Assembly (NCBI GenBank): GCA_028288025.1
Contig: JAQBOM010000015.1
Coordinates: forward strand, 1-64,000
Direction of reading: 5' to 3'
Origin: Mucilaginibacter sp.
GTDB lineage: Bacteria > Bacteroidota > Bacteroidia > Sphingobacteriales > Sphingobacteriaceae
Length of the DNA: 64,000 nucleotides
The notes beneath the pieces were generated by a model. The model made no database searches and was not told the origin of the DNA. It was given only the letters and a program-made list of their open reading frames with translations. The position numbers and the translations under genes are program-made. The number at the start of each line of letters is the position of its first letter. Within the stretch, counting starts at the first letter, position 1. Shown here one piece after another: positions 27,490 through 37,148 of this stretch.

Positions 27490-28560
27490 CTAAAACAAAT
27501 CCGTCTGCTTTCCCTTCATCGGCACAAACAGATCATAATTAAAAGGGGGCATATCCCTGCCGGATAAAAAGCGGGTGCAGGCCATTTTAAATAGCTGGTG
27601 AATAGATTCGGCTACCTGGCCGTCGCCGCTCATGCGGCGGCCGAAATCGCTGTCGTTCAGTTTGCCGTCGTGACAGGATTTGATCATGTTCAATACTTTC
27701 TCGGCCCGGTCGGGGAAAGCTTTGTGTATCCAGTCGGTAAAAATTTCGGCTATGCTGCCATTCAATCGCACCATGGTAAACCCGGCGGATAATGCGCCCC
27801 TGTCGGCAGAGGCTTTAATAATGTCGGGAATTTCATTGCTGTTCAGCCCGGGAATAATCGGTGCAGCCATTACCCTTACGGGGATGCCTTTTTCAGATAG
27901 TTTTTGAATTACTGCCAGCCTTCCTGTCCCGGTAACGGTACGCGGCTCCAGCTTTTGCCTCAGCTGCTCATTTAGCGAGGTGATGGACAGGTTAACATGC
28001 ACCAGGTTCATGGCTGCCAGTTCGGTTAATATATCCATATCGCGCAGGATCACGTTATTTTTTGTGATGATGCTGACCGGGTTGCGGTATTTTAAAAACA
28101 CCTGCAAAAGGGAGCGTGTTATCTTTAACCTGCGTTCGATAGGCTGGTAACAATCGGTATTGCCCGAAAGCATAATGCATACCGGCCGATAATTTTTTTT
28201 ATTGAAATACTGCTCCAGCAATTCGGCGGCGTTGCGCTTTACAATTATTTTGCGTTCAAAATCAAGCCCGGCGCTGAAACCATAATATTCGTGCGAATTG
28301 CGGGCATAACAGTAAATGCAGCCGTGTTCGCAGCCCTGGTACGGGTTAATGGAATACATGTGACTTAGATCGGGGCTGTTGGTTTCGCTTACGATCTTTT
28401 TCGGCGTTTCTTCAAAAAGCTGCGTGGCTGTATTTTCGAGCAGCGGCTCATCCAGGCCCTCGATATGCTCAAGCACATATTTGTTCTTTAAGAATTTATT
28501 ATGGGTGTTTACCTGTGCCCCGCGCCCCTTAAAAAAATCGGGATTATCCTCATGTGCCAT
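27490..28560 (-). CDS. PA0069-type radical SAM protein
   Basis: A 356-residue radical SAM protein. The cluster motif is GCEHGCIYCYA (Cys 77, 81, 84; Cx3Cx2C), preceded by the family landmark INPYQGCEHG and followed by SHEYYGFSAGLDFERKI. SPL/PA0069-family features include IMLSGNTDCYQPIE and the hydrophobic barrel strands. It is related to spore photoproduct lyase, but its substrate is unknown. I use the ATG at 28560 (MAHEDNPDFFKGRGAQ). The divergence from known PA0069 is small and length is normal. Confidence 0.92.
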   Translation of the reverse strand: MAHEDNPDFFKGRGAQVNTHNKFLKNKYVLEHIEGLDEPLLENTATQLFEETPKKIVSETNSPDLSHMYSINPYQGCEHGCIYCYARNSHEYYGFSAGLDFERKIIVKRNAAELLEQYFNKKNYRPVCIMLSGNTDCYQPIERRLKITRSLLQVFLKYRNPVSIITKNNVILRDMDILTELAAMNLVHVNLSITSLNEQLRQKLEPRTVTGTGRLAVIQKLSEKGIPVRVMAAPIIPGLNSNEIPDIIKASADRGALSAGFTMVRLNGSIAEIFTDWIHKAFPDRAEKVLNMIKSCHDGKLNDSDFGRRMSGDGQVAESIHQLFKMACTRFLSGRDMPPFNYDLFVPMKGKQTDLF

Positions 28561-28589
28561 CAAGCAAATTTGCTAATATTTTTAGCAAA

Positions 28590-29225
28590 TTACAACTCAA
28601 TTAATTTATTTTTTATAGCAAATAAAACCAAACCGACCCGGCTTCGTATCTCCAGTTTGTCGAATAGCTGGTCGCGGTAGCCGTCTACGGTGCGGGTGCT
28701 TACGCACATCTGTTCGGCAATCTCTTTATAAGTAAGCTCGCTGCCTGCCAGTTTTAAGAATTCTATTTCGCGGCTGTTTAGTTTTAGCTGGTCAGGCTTT
28801 TGTCCAAAGCTGTTTAGTATGTGCCGGGTAACAAATTCGGGATAATAAACCTCTCCTTCAGACACTTTCTCCAAAGCTTGCTCAAATTCGAACGGCTCCG
28901 CATCTTTCAGTAAATAGCCTTTAACACCAAGCTTAATCATTTGCAAAACTTTTTCGGCATCTTCGAACATGGATAGCACAATGACGCAAACATCCGGATG
29001 GGTGCTTCGCAGCCATTGGGCCGTAGCAACTCCGTCCTTTTTGGGCATGTTTATATCAAGTAATATAATATCGGGTTTTAGTTTCGGGGTAAGTTTTTGA
29101 ATCAACTCTTCGCCGTCGCCGGCTTCAAATAGTATTTTATAACGCGGAAATTTATTGATAAGTGAAGCAATCCCGCTTCTGAATAAGCGATGATCGTCAA
29201 CCAGGGCTATTTGGATAATTTCCAT
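28590..29225 (-). CDS. NarL/LuxR-family response regulator
   Basis: A 211-residue regulator. The receiver has DD at 10-11, Asp 57 (DIILLDINMPKKDG) and a Lys in YLLKDAEP. A LuxR-type helix-turn-helix occupies about 145-205 (LNSREIEFLKLAGSELTYKE, STRTVDGYRDQL). The start at 29225 lies 29 bp inside the 3' end of the kinase gene, so the pair is translationally coupled and is almost certainly a cognate pair. The open frame extends to 29315, but that part is antisense-like filler without family match. Confidence 0.93.
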   Translation of the reverse strand: MEIIQIALVDDHRLFRSGIASLINKFPRYKILFEAGDGEELIQKLTPKLKPDIILLDINMPKKDGVATAQWLRSTHPDVCVIVLSMFEDAEKVLQMIKLGVKGYLLKDAEPFEFEQALEKVSEGEVYYPEFVTRHILNSFGQKPDQLKLNSREIEFLKLAGSELTYKEIAEQMCVSTRTVDGYRDQLFDKLEIRSRVGLVLFAIKNKLIEL

Positions 29226-30021
29226 CCGCGTATACTTGCTGCTCCAGGGGGTTAAGGCTGATTTTAATACAACAGCCTTTACCTGGTGAGCTTTCAATAG
29301 TTGCCACAGCGCCAATCAGGACGGCCCTGTTCTCCATATTTTTCAAACCTGAACCACTTTGATTGTAACGCAGTTCCTTTGAAAAGCCATCTCCATCATC
29401 TTCGAGGGTTAAGGTAAACAAATGATTGAAATATTGCAAACTGATTTTTAAATGTTTAGCGGAAGCATGCTTTAGCGTATTATTAAGCGCCTCCTGGAAG
29501 ATGCGGAATAATACCAGTTCGTGCTGCTCCCCCAGTGAATAGCTTTCCCCTTCGATTGACATGGAGAGACCGAGCAGGCCGCTGTTATTGATCCTTTCGA
29601 CCTCTGTTTCTATCGTTTTTACCAGCCCATTAACAGCTATGTACTCGAAGCTTAAACTTTTTGAAAGATTGCGCAGGTCGTTAATTGTTTGGGATAGCAA
29701 TTCGCGGCTGCTATTTATTTTTTGCTGCTTATCCGGTTCAGCCATACCATCGGTTAGTGCGAGGTCAAGCTTCACAAATGATAAAACCTGGCTAATATTA
29801 TCGTGAATTTCACGGCTTATGTTTGTGAGTGTTTGCTCCTGCATTTCAATTTGCGCCCTCAGTATCTCGTTCCTGAATTCGGATTGCAGCCGTTCCTGTT
29901 CCTGCTTGTTTATAAGCTGTTTGTTACGGTACAGAATGATAAAGTATATGATAAATCCCGTTATGCCGGCAAATAAAACCGCGGTGGCTAATATTAATGT
30001 ACTTATATTTTCACCGGGCAT
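29197..30021 (-). CDS. HisKA_3-type sensor histidine kinase
   Basis: A 274-residue kinase with one N-terminal TM helix (about 8-30), a coiled-coil linker, the HisKA_3 motif SREIHDNISQVLSF (phospho-His 73), and an ATPase domain with QEALNNTLKHA (N box), DDGDGF and SGSGLKNMENRA. It has no sensor domain of its own. The upstream gene, which overlaps by 11 bp, encodes a multi-TM protein that could supply one. Its partner regulator overlaps its 3' end. Confidence 0.92.
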   Translation of the reverse strand: MPGENISTLILATAVLFAGITGFIIYFIILYRNKQLINKQEQERLQSEFRNEILRAQIEMQEQTLTNISREIHDNISQVLSFVKLDLALTDGMAEPDKQQKINSSRELLSQTINDLRNLSKSLSFEYIAVNGLVKTIETEVERINNSGLLGLSMSIEGESYSLGEQHELVLFRIFQEALNNTLKHASAKHLKISLQYFNHLFTLTLEDDGDGFSKELRYNQSGSGLKNMENRAVLIGAVATIESSPGKGCCIKISLNPLEQQVYADGNYPNSPG

Positions 30022-30664
30022 GGGCTGTATTGATTTTTCGATTATAGGCTAATAATGAAACGCCAATTAATATATGAAAAATAAATGATGAAAAGTACCA
30101 GAAATAATAGATCGCGTAGTCGTTAATTTTATGGGCAGAGTAATAATTGGTTAACCCTAAAGTTAAAAACATTGTTGTTGCGTAAAATAACATGGCTGTA
30201 TTATACCAAAAAACACTTTGTTTAACAATATTAATGTTTACCGGGTAAAGCAGCATTTGTTTAAACAGGAGTAATGAAAATATCACATATAACACTTGCG
30301 TCGGCAAATATATATTCGTTGGAAATACCTTATGAAATGGCTGTAAAAACAAGGCATTGATAAAAAAGAAAATGGTAACCAGGATCATTGAGCCAATTAT
30401 TGCCATCCTGATCATTTTGCTTTTAAATAAGTAATAATAGGTTGCCGAATAAAAGAGATATTCTATAATCGACTCGGCCTGCAATATTGGGGCGTTGTTT
30501 TTATATTTGCTACTATAAATGGCAGAGAGTACGTTAATTAAAAGTACCGCCAAAACTGAAAAGGTCAATATTTTAAAAGGAACTGTTAACCTGCCGTACC
30601 AGGTAAGTCCAATTGCCGAAACCACTATAAGCAGTAAACAATATAATAAAGCAATAATTGACAT
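30011..30664 (-). CDS. Multi-TM membrane protein, putative sensor partner
   Basis: 217 residues, almost entirely hydrophobic with about seven TM helices (MSIIALLYCLLLIVVSAIGL; LTFSVLAVLLINVLSAIY; YLFYSATYYYLF; and so on) and a basic C-terminus (AYNRKINTAHAR). No enzymatic motif. It is the first gene of a three-gene set in which every neighbour overlaps (7TM protein, kinase, regulator). A role as membrane sensor for the kinase is inferred from this coupling only. Confidence 0.7.
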   Translation of the reverse strand: MSIIALLYCLLLIVVSAIGLTWYGRLTVPFKILTFSVLAVLLINVLSAIYSSKYKNNAPILQAESIIEYLFYSATYYYLFKSKMIRMAIIGSMILVTIFFFINALFLQPFHKVFPTNIYLPTQVLYVIFSLLLFKQMLLYPVNINIVKQSVFWYNTAMLFYATTMFLTLGLTNYYSAHKINDYAIYYFWYFSSFIFHILIGVSLLAYNRKINTAHAR

Positions 30665-30714
30665 CAGTTACGTATTGAAGATATTTTTAGAAGCAGAATT
30701 TAATTAAAAAAATC

Positions 30715-30759
30715 AAAACAACAGGGTGCATCCTGTTAAAAGATGTTCTCTGTTGTTTT
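30715..30759 (-). terminator. Probable terminator after the Cys/Pro-tailed gene
   Basis: ACAGG/CCTGT hairpin (30721-30725 with 30732-30736) nested in a 10-bp outer arm (30715-30724 with 30750-30759). On the minus strand it continues into a TTTT-GA-TTTTTTT run. Confidence 0.5.
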
Positions 30760-30832
30760 AACTAAACCGTATATGCCAGGCCGGTCGAAAATATGATGAT
30801 GAGGTTCCCCTCATTCATTTCAGCTTTATAAA

Positions 30833-31183
30833 TTATACGGTGGTACACCAGGGCGGACAAGGCGGCGGCCCGGAATAAACATCCCCGGTATTTACATAAG
30901 GCGTTGTTGCGCCCGCAGCAGTATTGGGCTCGGCCCCGGCATAAAGAACGGTAAATTTATTACTCGGTTTTCCGGCAAAATCCGGGTGTTTGGCTAAATG
31001 TAAGCTTACGCCTGCAACCTTAGGATTACTAAGGAGAGCCTCCAAACTTTCCCTGTCAATAAAATAGCCATTTAAAAACTGGTCATCCGGCGTTTTCAGC
31101 CCCGGGCCATTCGCCGAAGCATTGTGTTGCTGGTATTCTTTGATTAATTTCTTAGCTAGTGCAGGATCAATAGTTGATGCCAT
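30833..31183 (-). CDS. Small protein with Cys/Pro-rich C-terminus, unknown
   Basis: 116 residues, no signal peptide, soluble. The first half is helical (DPALAKKLIKEYQQHN), the middle reads FIDRESLEALLSNPKVAGVS and LHLAKHPDFAGKPSNKFTVL, and the end is the unusual VYSGPPPCPPWCTTV with two Cys among five Pro. I do not recognise the family. It lies upstream of, and in line with, the 7TM/kinase/regulator operon (169-bp gap with a probable terminator), so a link to that system is possible but unproven. Confidence 0.6.
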   Translation of the reverse strand: MASTIDPALAKKLIKEYQQHNASANGPGLKTPDDQFLNGYFIDRESLEALLSNPKVAGVSLHLAKHPDFAGKPSNKFTVLYAGAEPNTAAGATTPYVNTGDVYSGPPPCPPWCTTV

Positions 31184-31348
31184 AAAATTGGGGTTTAGGG
31201 TCTGTATTATTATTACTCAATGATACGATACTCTACGGAGATTTCACACCGTGTTTTCACGGTATTTTCATTCGATAAAAAGCCACCGTAAACTATTAAG
31301 AGATATTTCACTCCCTCAACAAATTCACTCATTATGTGTTAACAGGCT

Positions 31349-32455
31349 ATGCGCAAATTTTTGCAACGCCTACTAACCAAACCAATCGTCAACTTCGCAA
31401 ACAAGGTCTCGTCGCGGCCAGACAAAAAAAGAGTTGATAAAGCGTTAAGTGATCTATATGAAAATATAATAACCGATCCAGGTAAGAGGGGAGTGGTTAT
31501 CCCGTTTGATCCCGCTAAAGACAAATTTGTTATCCTGTCCGACCAGCATAAAGGGGCCAGGGATGGTGCGGATGTTTTCGCCCTGGCTGCTAAAAATTAC
31601 CTGTGTGCCCTGGAATACTACTACAACCATCACTTTTTTTATATCAACCTGGGCGACTCTGAAGAGCTTTGGGAAAATCTGTTCGTCACCGTAAAGCGCC
31701 ATAACAAGCTCACTTTTGAAGCGGAGAAGAAGTTTTTGGATCGAGGTCAATTCATTAAGATATTCGGTAACCACGACCTGTATTGGGATAACGACCCGCT
31801 GTCTGTATTTAACCTGCAAAAAATTTACAGCCAAAAGATTAGTGTTTACGAGGGTGCAATCCTGAAAACCGCCATAAACAAGAAGCCGCTTGAAATTTAC
31901 ATGACGCACGGCCACCAGGGCGACCTGCAAAGCGATGGGAACTGGTTTAGCAAATGGTTTGTATCGGATATATGGGGGCCGTTCCAGGCGTATTTACGCA
32001 TCAATCCAAACACACCTGCAAACAACGACCAGCTAAAAACAGTTCATAACCGCATGATGTATGAATGGAGCTCGAAGCGCAAGAATATGGTACTGATAAC
32101 CGGCCATACCCACCAGCCGGTATTTAAATCGATGACGCATATTGAAAGGTTGTACGAAGAGATAGAAGCAGCCCGGAAGAATAACGATAAACAAACCGCT
32201 GATGAAATTAAAAAGCAAATTTTAACCCGGCAGAATAAGGGCGATAAAATTCCCGATTTTACGGGTTACCTGGATACTTATTTTAATAGCGGATGCTGCT
32301 GTTTTGATGATGGAGATATGAGCGGTATTGAAATAGCGGATGGCTGCATCAGGCTGGTAAAATGGCAATATGCCGGACATAAGAAAAGCGAAAGAATTGT
32401 ATTGGAGGAGAGCAGGCTGGAAGATTTGAAGCTGAGTCTTAAGTCCAAAGTCTGA
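31349..32455 (+). CDS. Calcineurin-like metallophosphoesterase
   Basis: A 368-residue phosphoesterase. Dinuclear metal motifs appear in order: ILSDQHKG (usually D-x-H), INLGDSEELWE (GD), IFGNHDLYWD (GNHD), MTHGHQGD (H) and LITGHTHQP (GHxH). The C-terminal 80 residues include a helical segment (EEIEAARKNNDKQTADEIKK) and FNSGCCCFDDGDMSGIEI. The substrate is unknown. There is no signal peptide. The neighbouring LUD gene converges with it 21 bp away. Confidence 0.88.
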   Translation: MRKFLQRLLTKPIVNFANKVSSRPDKKRVDKALSDLYENIITDPGKRGVVIPFDPAKDKFVILSDQHKGARDGADVFALAAKNYLCALEYYYNHHFFYINLGDSEELWENLFVTVKRHNKLTFEAEKKFLDRGQFIKIFGNHDLYWDNDPLSVFNLQKIYSQKISVYEGAILKTAINKKPLEIYMTHGHQGDLQSDGNWFSKWFVSDIWGPFQAYLRINPNTPANNDQLKTVHNRMMYEWSSKRKNMVLITGHTHQPVFKSMTHIERLYEEIEAARKNNDKQTADEIKKQILTRQNKGDKIPDFTGYLDTYFNSGCCCFDDGDMSGIEIADGCIRLVKWQYAGHKKSERIVLEESRLEDLKLSLKSKV

Positions 32456-32476
32456 CTTAAGACTCAAGACTTAGAA

Positions 32477-33115
32477 TCATCCATCAAGGAGAAACACAAA
32501 TAACTCCTTCGGCCCGTGGGCACCCAAAACCAGCATTTTTTCGATGTCGGCAGTACGGCTGGGGCCGGTAACATTACTGATCATAGAAGGTAAGTTATTA
32601 CCGTATTTCTTTTTTATCAGGTTAAACCCGTCTTTCAGATCAATAACAATTTGCGAGGAGTAGGCGAGTACAATATGCACCGGAGGATAAATACTTAAAC
32701 GGCGGCCTGCCATATTAGCGTTTGATAACAAAATACTGCCATTACGTGCAATTAACGCTTCGCATAAGGTAAAGCCCACATCGGCCTGCTCAAAATCTTT
32801 ATCGGTCTCGAAGAAAGGGTAATCAAACTTTGTTAAAATATCCTGTAACGCAGGCTCCCAGCAATATATTTTATGCCATTTGCGCTCCTCGGCCAGTTCA
32901 AGTAAATTTTCAATGAATTGCACTTCGTCTTCACAAAAAACAAATTGGCCCGATACTGCTGCAAATTGCTCCGCGAAAAGCACTTCGGGCAACTCTACGT
33001 TTTTGGGGTAGTGCGGCAGGTCTTCAAGGTTAGGATAAGGGTTATCCCGTTTTTCGAGAAGCGCCTTGCGGATCTTTTTAAGAAGTTTTTCTTTTGATGT
33101 AGTGATATCCCTCAT
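32477..33115 (-). CDS. LUD-domain (LutC/YkgG-like) protein
   Basis: A 212-residue LUD-domain protein: TSKEKLLKKIRKALLEK at the start, VGFTLCEALIARNGSILLSN in the centre and SNVTGPSRTADIEKMLVLGA, the conserved LUD signature, near 175-195. LutC relatives take part in lactate utilisation, but lutA and lutB are absent. In this group the gene regularly follows ftsH, as here (81-bp gap, same strand), so the function may be unrelated to lactate. Confidence 0.88.
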   Translation of the reverse strand: MRDITTSKEKLLKKIRKALLEKRDNPYPNLEDLPHYPKNVELPEVLFAEQFAAVSGQFVFCEDEVQFIENLLELAEERKWHKIYCWEPALQDILTKFDYPFFETDKDFEQADVGFTLCEALIARNGSILLSNANMAGRRLSIYPPVHIVLAYSSQIVIDLKDGFNLIKKKYGNNLPSMISNVTGPSRTADIEKMLVLGAHGPKELFVFLLDG

Positions 33116-33196
33116 TTGAGTCTTAAGTCTTAAGTCAGGAGCCTTAAGTCTAATTGTTCCTGACTCAGGACTTTAGACTTAAGACTCACGACTTAT
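33116..33196. repeat. TTAAGTC-type word repeat between ftsH and the LUD gene
   Basis: Overlapping variants of GAGTCTTAAGTCAGGA and complements; the two halves can pair imperfectly. The same word family occurs at 32440-32476 and 9216-9284. Confidence 0.45.
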
Positions 33197-35314
33197 TTAC
33201 TCTTTGGTCCTTGCATCTTTTTCTTCAGGGTTCCTGTTAAAGGTACCTGAATGATCAGCTACGCCTTCAGGAATCAGCGCTTTAGCAGCTGGCTCCTGGT
33301 CTGCAGCCGGGCCGTTTACAAACTCGTCATAAGTAGTACGGTTTTCAAACGGGCGTTTACCCAATATTTCTTCCAGGTCAGATTGAAACAGGATCTCTTT
33401 TTCTAAAAGCTTATCGGCTAATTTGATCAGGCCTTCCCTTTTATCGATGAGCAGTTTCTTGGTCATTTCATAAACTTCGCTTATCTGCTTGCGAACTTCC
33501 ACATCGATCAGCTCGGATGTTTTTTCCGAATACGGCTTGTTGAACTGGTATTCGCCCTGGGTATCATTAAATGACACATTGCCCACCTTATCATTCATGC
33601 CATAAATAGTCACCATGGCGTAGGCGAGTTTGGTTATCCGCTCCAGGTCGTTTTGTGCACCGGTTGAGATTTTTCCAAACGTAATATCCTCGGCAACACG
33701 TCCGCCAAGCGTCATACACATACCGTCGATCAATTGCTCCGTAGTATATAAAAACTGTTCTTTAGGCAGGTATTGTGCATAACCTAAAGCTGCAACACCA
33801 CGCGGAACGATAGATACCTTAACCAGCGGATCGGCATGTTCAAGGAACCAGCCCGCAATGGCGTGGCCTGCTTCGTGGTAGGCAACGATGCGTTTTTCTT
33901 CGGGAGATATGATCTTGTTCTTTTTCTCCAAACCGCCAATTACCCGGTCGATGGCGTCCTGGAAATCCTGCATATCAACTGCCTCTTTGTTTTTACGGGC
34001 GGCAATCAGCGCTGCTTCGTTACACACGTTGGCAATCTCGGCTCCAGCAAATCCGGGTGTTTGTGCCGAAAGTTTTTTAGCATCAACACCCTCAGCCAGT
34101 TTAACCGGTTTTAAGTGTACTTTAAATATCTGCTCACGGCCAATCAGGTCGGGTTTATCGATAGATACCTGCCTGTCAAAACGGCCGGGACGCAACAATG
34201 CGGAATCAAGCACATCCGGACGGTTTGTAGCTGCAAGGATGATGATACCCGAATCGGTACCGAAACCATCCATTTCAACCAGCAATTGGTTCAATGTATT
34301 TTCACGCTCGTCATTTCCGCCTACAATATTGTTTTTACCACGGGCACGGCCGATGGCATCAATCTCGTCAATAAATATGATACAAGGGGCTTTATCCTTG
34401 GCCTGGCGGAACAAATCGCGGACACGTGAAGCGCCCACACCTACAAACATTTCCACAAAGTCGGATCCCGATAAGGAGAAGAACGGCACTTGTGCTTCGC
34501 CGGCAACAGCCTTGGCTAACAGAGTTTTACCGGTACCCGGAGCACCTATTAACAGGGCGCCCTTTGGTATTTTACCCCCGAGGTTGGTATATTTTTTCGG
34601 ATTTTTAAGGAAATCCACTATTTCCATTACTTCCTGCTTGGCTTCTTCCAAACCGGCAACGTCATTGAACGTAACCGATACCTGGGCTTCTTTATCAAAC
34701 AGGGTAGCTTTTGATTTGCCGATATTAAATATCTGGCCGCCCGGCCCGCCACCGGTACCGCCCGACATGCGGCGCATAATGAACAGCCACACCGCTACAA
34801 GCAGCACAGCCATTATGATACATTGCACAAACCAGTTCGACAGCAGGCTTTCGTGGCCCTGCTCGTACGAAATGGGTATTTTTTCGGCATCTTTAAAATC
34901 TTTTTCGGCTGCATTTACCGATTGCTTTAAGCTTTCAAATGTAGCATCGGTAAAAATATACTGCGGGCCATTAGCTTGTGTGCCTACGCCAAACGGCGAC
35001 TTATCCTTTTTGGCATCAGCATACTCGGGTTTAGACAAGCTTTCTTTCCTGATATAAACTTCGGCAACAATAAGGTCGCCGCTGCGGTAGGCTACTACAC
35101 GGTCAACATCATGCTGCTTAAGCATATTCTCGGCAAAGCGTTGAAATGTTATGGGGCTGGTGGTATTACCATTTAACAGCGTAGCCACTCCCAGCAAAAC
35201 CACAATAATGACGGCATAAAACCACATGATATTGGGTTTGGGCGGCTTTGGCGAGATTTTTTTATTCGGTATCTTTCGTATGGGTGTTGGTTTTTCCACT
35301 TTATTATCTTTCAT
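33197..35314 (-). CDS. ftsH: ATP-dependent zinc metalloprotease FtsH
   Basis: A 705-residue membrane AAA+ protease that degrades misfolded membrane proteins and short-lived regulators. TM helices lie at about 30-48 and 161-180 with a periplasmic FtsH_ext domain between. Walker A GAPGTGKT is at 257-264, Walker [10 protein letters not shown] near 312-320, the SRH includes RPGRFDR, and the zinc site HEAGH is at 480-484. The C-terminal tail is acidic and charged. It follows rsfS by 173 bp on the same strand. Confidence 0.97.
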   Translation of the reverse strand: MKDNKVEKPTPIRKIPNKKISPKPPKPNIMWFYAVIIVVLLGVATLLNGNTTSPITFQRFAENMLKQHDVDRVVAYRSGDLIVAEVYIRKESLSKPEYADAKKDKSPFGVGTQANGPQYIFTDATFESLKQSVNAAEKDFKDAEKIPISYEQGHESLLSNWFVQCIIMAVLLVAVWLFIMRRMSGGTGGGPGGQIFNIGKSKATLFDKEAQVSVTFNDVAGLEEAKQEVMEIVDFLKNPKKYTNLGGKIPKGALLIGAPGTGKTLLAKAVAGEAQVPFFSLSGSDFVEMFVGVGASRVRDLFRQAKDKAPCIIFIDEIDAIGRARGKNNIVGGNDERENTLNQLLVEMDGFGTDSGIIILAATNRPDVLDSALLRPGRFDRQVSIDKPDLIGREQIFKVHLKPVKLAEGVDAKKLSAQTPGFAGAEIANVCNEAALIAARKNKEAVDMQDFQDAIDRVIGGLEKKNKIISPEEKRIVAYHEAGHAIAGWFLEHADPLVKVSIVPRGVAALGYAQYLPKEQFLYTTEQLIDGMCMTLGGRVAEDITFGKISTGAQNDLERITKLAYAMVTIYGMNDKVGNVSFNDTQGEYQFNKPYSEKTSELIDVEVRKQISEVYEMTKKLLIDKREGLIKLADKLLEKEILFQSDLEEILGKRPFENRTTYDEFVNGPAADQEPAAKALIPEGVADHSGTFNRNPEEKDARTKE

Positions 35315-35487
35315 TAGAATATTTTGGTTTTTAATGGCATGATACTGTCAGGAGCCATTATTCATCTTTGTTTTGTAACGGCAGCTTATGATCTTTTATT
35401 CCATTACGAGCAAACTTACAATCTTTAATTTAATATTGATACGGATTTAGCCTGATGACGCTTTTTCAAACGCGGCCGTGACATTCC

Positions 35488-35862
35488 TTAGGCGCTTTTA
35501 TACATTTTAATTTCAGCGTCGCCCCAAAGATCTTCCATACCATAAAATTCCCTTTTATCCGTCCTGAAAACGTGGATCACCACGTCTACATAATCCAGCA
35601 GAATCCATTCTCCAAACTCCAGGCCTTCTTTTTGCCAGGGCTGCTGCTGCGTAGCTTTAAAAATTTCGTCTTCAATACTGTTTGCTATGGCTTTTACCTG
35701 AGTCGCTGAGTCAGCATGGCAGAGTACAAAATAGTCAGCAACCGAACTAAAAATATTACGAAGGTCTAACCTGATAATGTCGTTTCCTTTTTTTTCCTGT
35801 ATGCCATGTATGGCAAGCTCAGAAATATAAGCAGATTCACTTAACGCCTTATTTTTTACCAT
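35488..35862 (-). CDS. rsfS: Ribosomal silencing factor RsfS
   Basis: A 124-residue protein of the RsfS/Iojap family, which binds L14 on the 50S subunit and blocks subunit joining in stationary phase. Features are IIRLDLRNIFSSVADYFVLC, SATQVKAIANSIEDE, EFGEWILLDYVDVVIHVF and FYGMEDLWGDAE near the end. ATG 35862 is preferred to the TTG codon before it. It is divergent from birA with only a 47-bp gap, so the promoters must lie back to back. Confidence 0.95.
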   Translation of the reverse strand: MVKNKALSESAYISELAIHGIQEKKGNDIIRLDLRNIFSSVADYFVLCHADSATQVKAIANSIEDEIFKATQQQPWQKEGLEFGEWILLDYVDVVIHVFRTDKREFYGMEDLWGDAEIKMYKSA

Positions 35863-35909
35863 CAAAAAGAATTAGTTTTGAACGATTTTAAGTTAATATT
35901 TATTATACT

Positions 35910-36683
35910 TTGCAAAATAACATATTTTCGGGGTTATTTGTTGGACAAAATTTTGTTACACTAAAAGAAGTTGATTCGACAAATAATTTCCTCAAAGATC
36001 TAGTGTCAAATTCCAAGCCATTGATGGAAGGTACGGTCATTATGGCAGAAAAGCAATATGCCGGACGGGGACAGCACCAGAATGGCTGGCATGCCGAGCC
36101 GGGCAAAAACTTAACTTTCAGCCTGCTTTTAAAGCCGCACTTTTTATCAGTAACCAATCAGTTCGACCTGGTTCGCGCAGTTAGTTTGGGCGTGTATGAC
36201 GCCTTAAGGCCATTATTAGGCGACCAATTAAAAATAAAATGGCCCAACGATATTTATTACGCCGACTATAAGCTGGGCGGCATGCTGGTTGAAAATTTAA
36301 TACAGGGAAATCAAATAAAAAATGCCATTATTGGCATAGGGTTAAATGTGAACCAGGAGAGTTTCCCGTCCAATTTACCCAATGCGCGGTCGATCAAACA
36401 AATCTTACACGAGGATTATGATTTAAAGGCTTTATTATCCGAAATTTGCCGGCACATTGAGGCTTATTATTTGAATTTAAAGGCCGGGAAAATTTCGTTT
36501 GTAAGGAAAACCTACTTATCCCGGCTATACCGGTTAAATGAAAGTAAAAGCTTTAAGACTCAAAATACAGTTTTCAGCGGTATTATTATTGATGTTAAGG
36601 ATACCGGGAAATTGGTTATCAAGAATAATAACGGCGAAGAAAACGAGTTTAGCTTAAAAGAAATTGAATTTTTAAATAAATAA
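35910..36683 (+). CDS. birA: Biotin--[acetyl-CoA-carboxylase] ligase, non-regulatory type
   Basis: A 257-residue biotin protein ligase lacking the N-terminal HTH repressor domain, so it should only biotinylate carboxyl-carrier proteins. Motifs: EVDSTNNFLK, AEKQYAGRGQHQNGW (biotin/ATP loop), LTFSLLLKP, KWPNDIYYADYKLGGMLVEN and IGIGLNVNQ. The start is a TTG; no other in-frame start keeps the STN motif. The TTG lies within a promoter-like TATACTTTGCA word, so the true 5' end deserves mapping. Its last base is shared with the next start. Confidence 0.93.
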   Translation: MQNNIFSGLFVGQNFVTLKEVDSTNNFLKDLVSNSKPLMEGTVIMAEKQYAGRGQHQNGWHAEPGKNLTFSLLLKPHFLSVTNQFDLVRAVSLGVYDALRPLLGDQLKIKWPNDIYYADYKLGGMLVENLIQGNQIKNAIIGIGLNVNQESFPSNLPNARSIKQILHEDYDLKALLSEICRHIEAYYLNLKAGKISFVRKTYLSRLYRLNESKSFKTQNTVFSGIIIDVKDTGKLVIKNNNGEENEFSLKEIEFLNK

Positions 36684-37135
36684 TGATGAAGAAATTATTA
36701 TTCCTGACCGCCTTAATTGCAATGAGTGCCGGTGCTTTCGCACAAATCGAAGCGCCCGTTAAATGGTCGTACGCATCAAAAAAAATAAGCAGCACCGAGG
36801 CCATTGTATTCCTGAAAGCAACGATGCAAAAAGGGTGGCATATTTACTCACTCAATGTTGAGGATGGACCTATTAAAACTTCATTCGACTTTTCTCCATC
36901 AAAGGAATACAGCTTAATTGGTAAGCCGTCCGAGCCAAAGCCTATATCGCATTACGACAAGAATTTTAAGATCAATGTGACTTATTTTGAGAATACAGTG
37001 ATCTTTCAGCAAAAGATAAAGCTGAAATCGCCGAAGGCCTCTGTGATTAAAGGAAAATTGGAGTATGAGACTTGTAATGATATAAAATGTCTGCCGCCCG
37101 AAGACCTGGATTTTTCAATTCCTTTAGGCAAGTAA
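36683..37135 (+). CDS. Separate DsbD N-terminal domain protein, secreted
   Basis: A 150-residue protein with a Sec signal peptide (ending SAGAFAQ, about residue 20). The rest corresponds to the N-terminal immunoglobulin-like domain of DsbD: WSYASKKISSTEAIVFLKAT, KGWHIYS, and YETCNDIKCLPPEDLDF with two Cys near 132 and 137, at the place of the redox pair of nDsbD. It overlaps birA by one base and precedes the membrane DsbD gene by 13 bp, so it probably relays electrons from that protein to periplasmic acceptors. Confidence 0.88.
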   Translation: MMKKLLFLTALIAMSAGAFAQIEAPVKWSYASKKISSTEAIVFLKATMQKGWHIYSLNVEDGPIKTSFDFSPSKEYSLIGKPSEPKPISHYDKNFKINVTYFENTVIFQQKIKLKSPKASVIKGKLEYETCNDIKCLPPEDLDFSIPLGK

Positions 37136-37148
37136 CCAGCCAGAACTA

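Noticed and set aside
30833..31183. Lanthipeptide-type precursor because of the Cys/Pro tail
   Set aside because: No leader motif, no modification enzyme in the window, and the protein is too long; only the odd tail is reported.
33888..35057. 389-codon frame antisense to ftsH
   Set aside because: A GC-driven shadow of ftsH with Ser/Pro-rich text and no domain.
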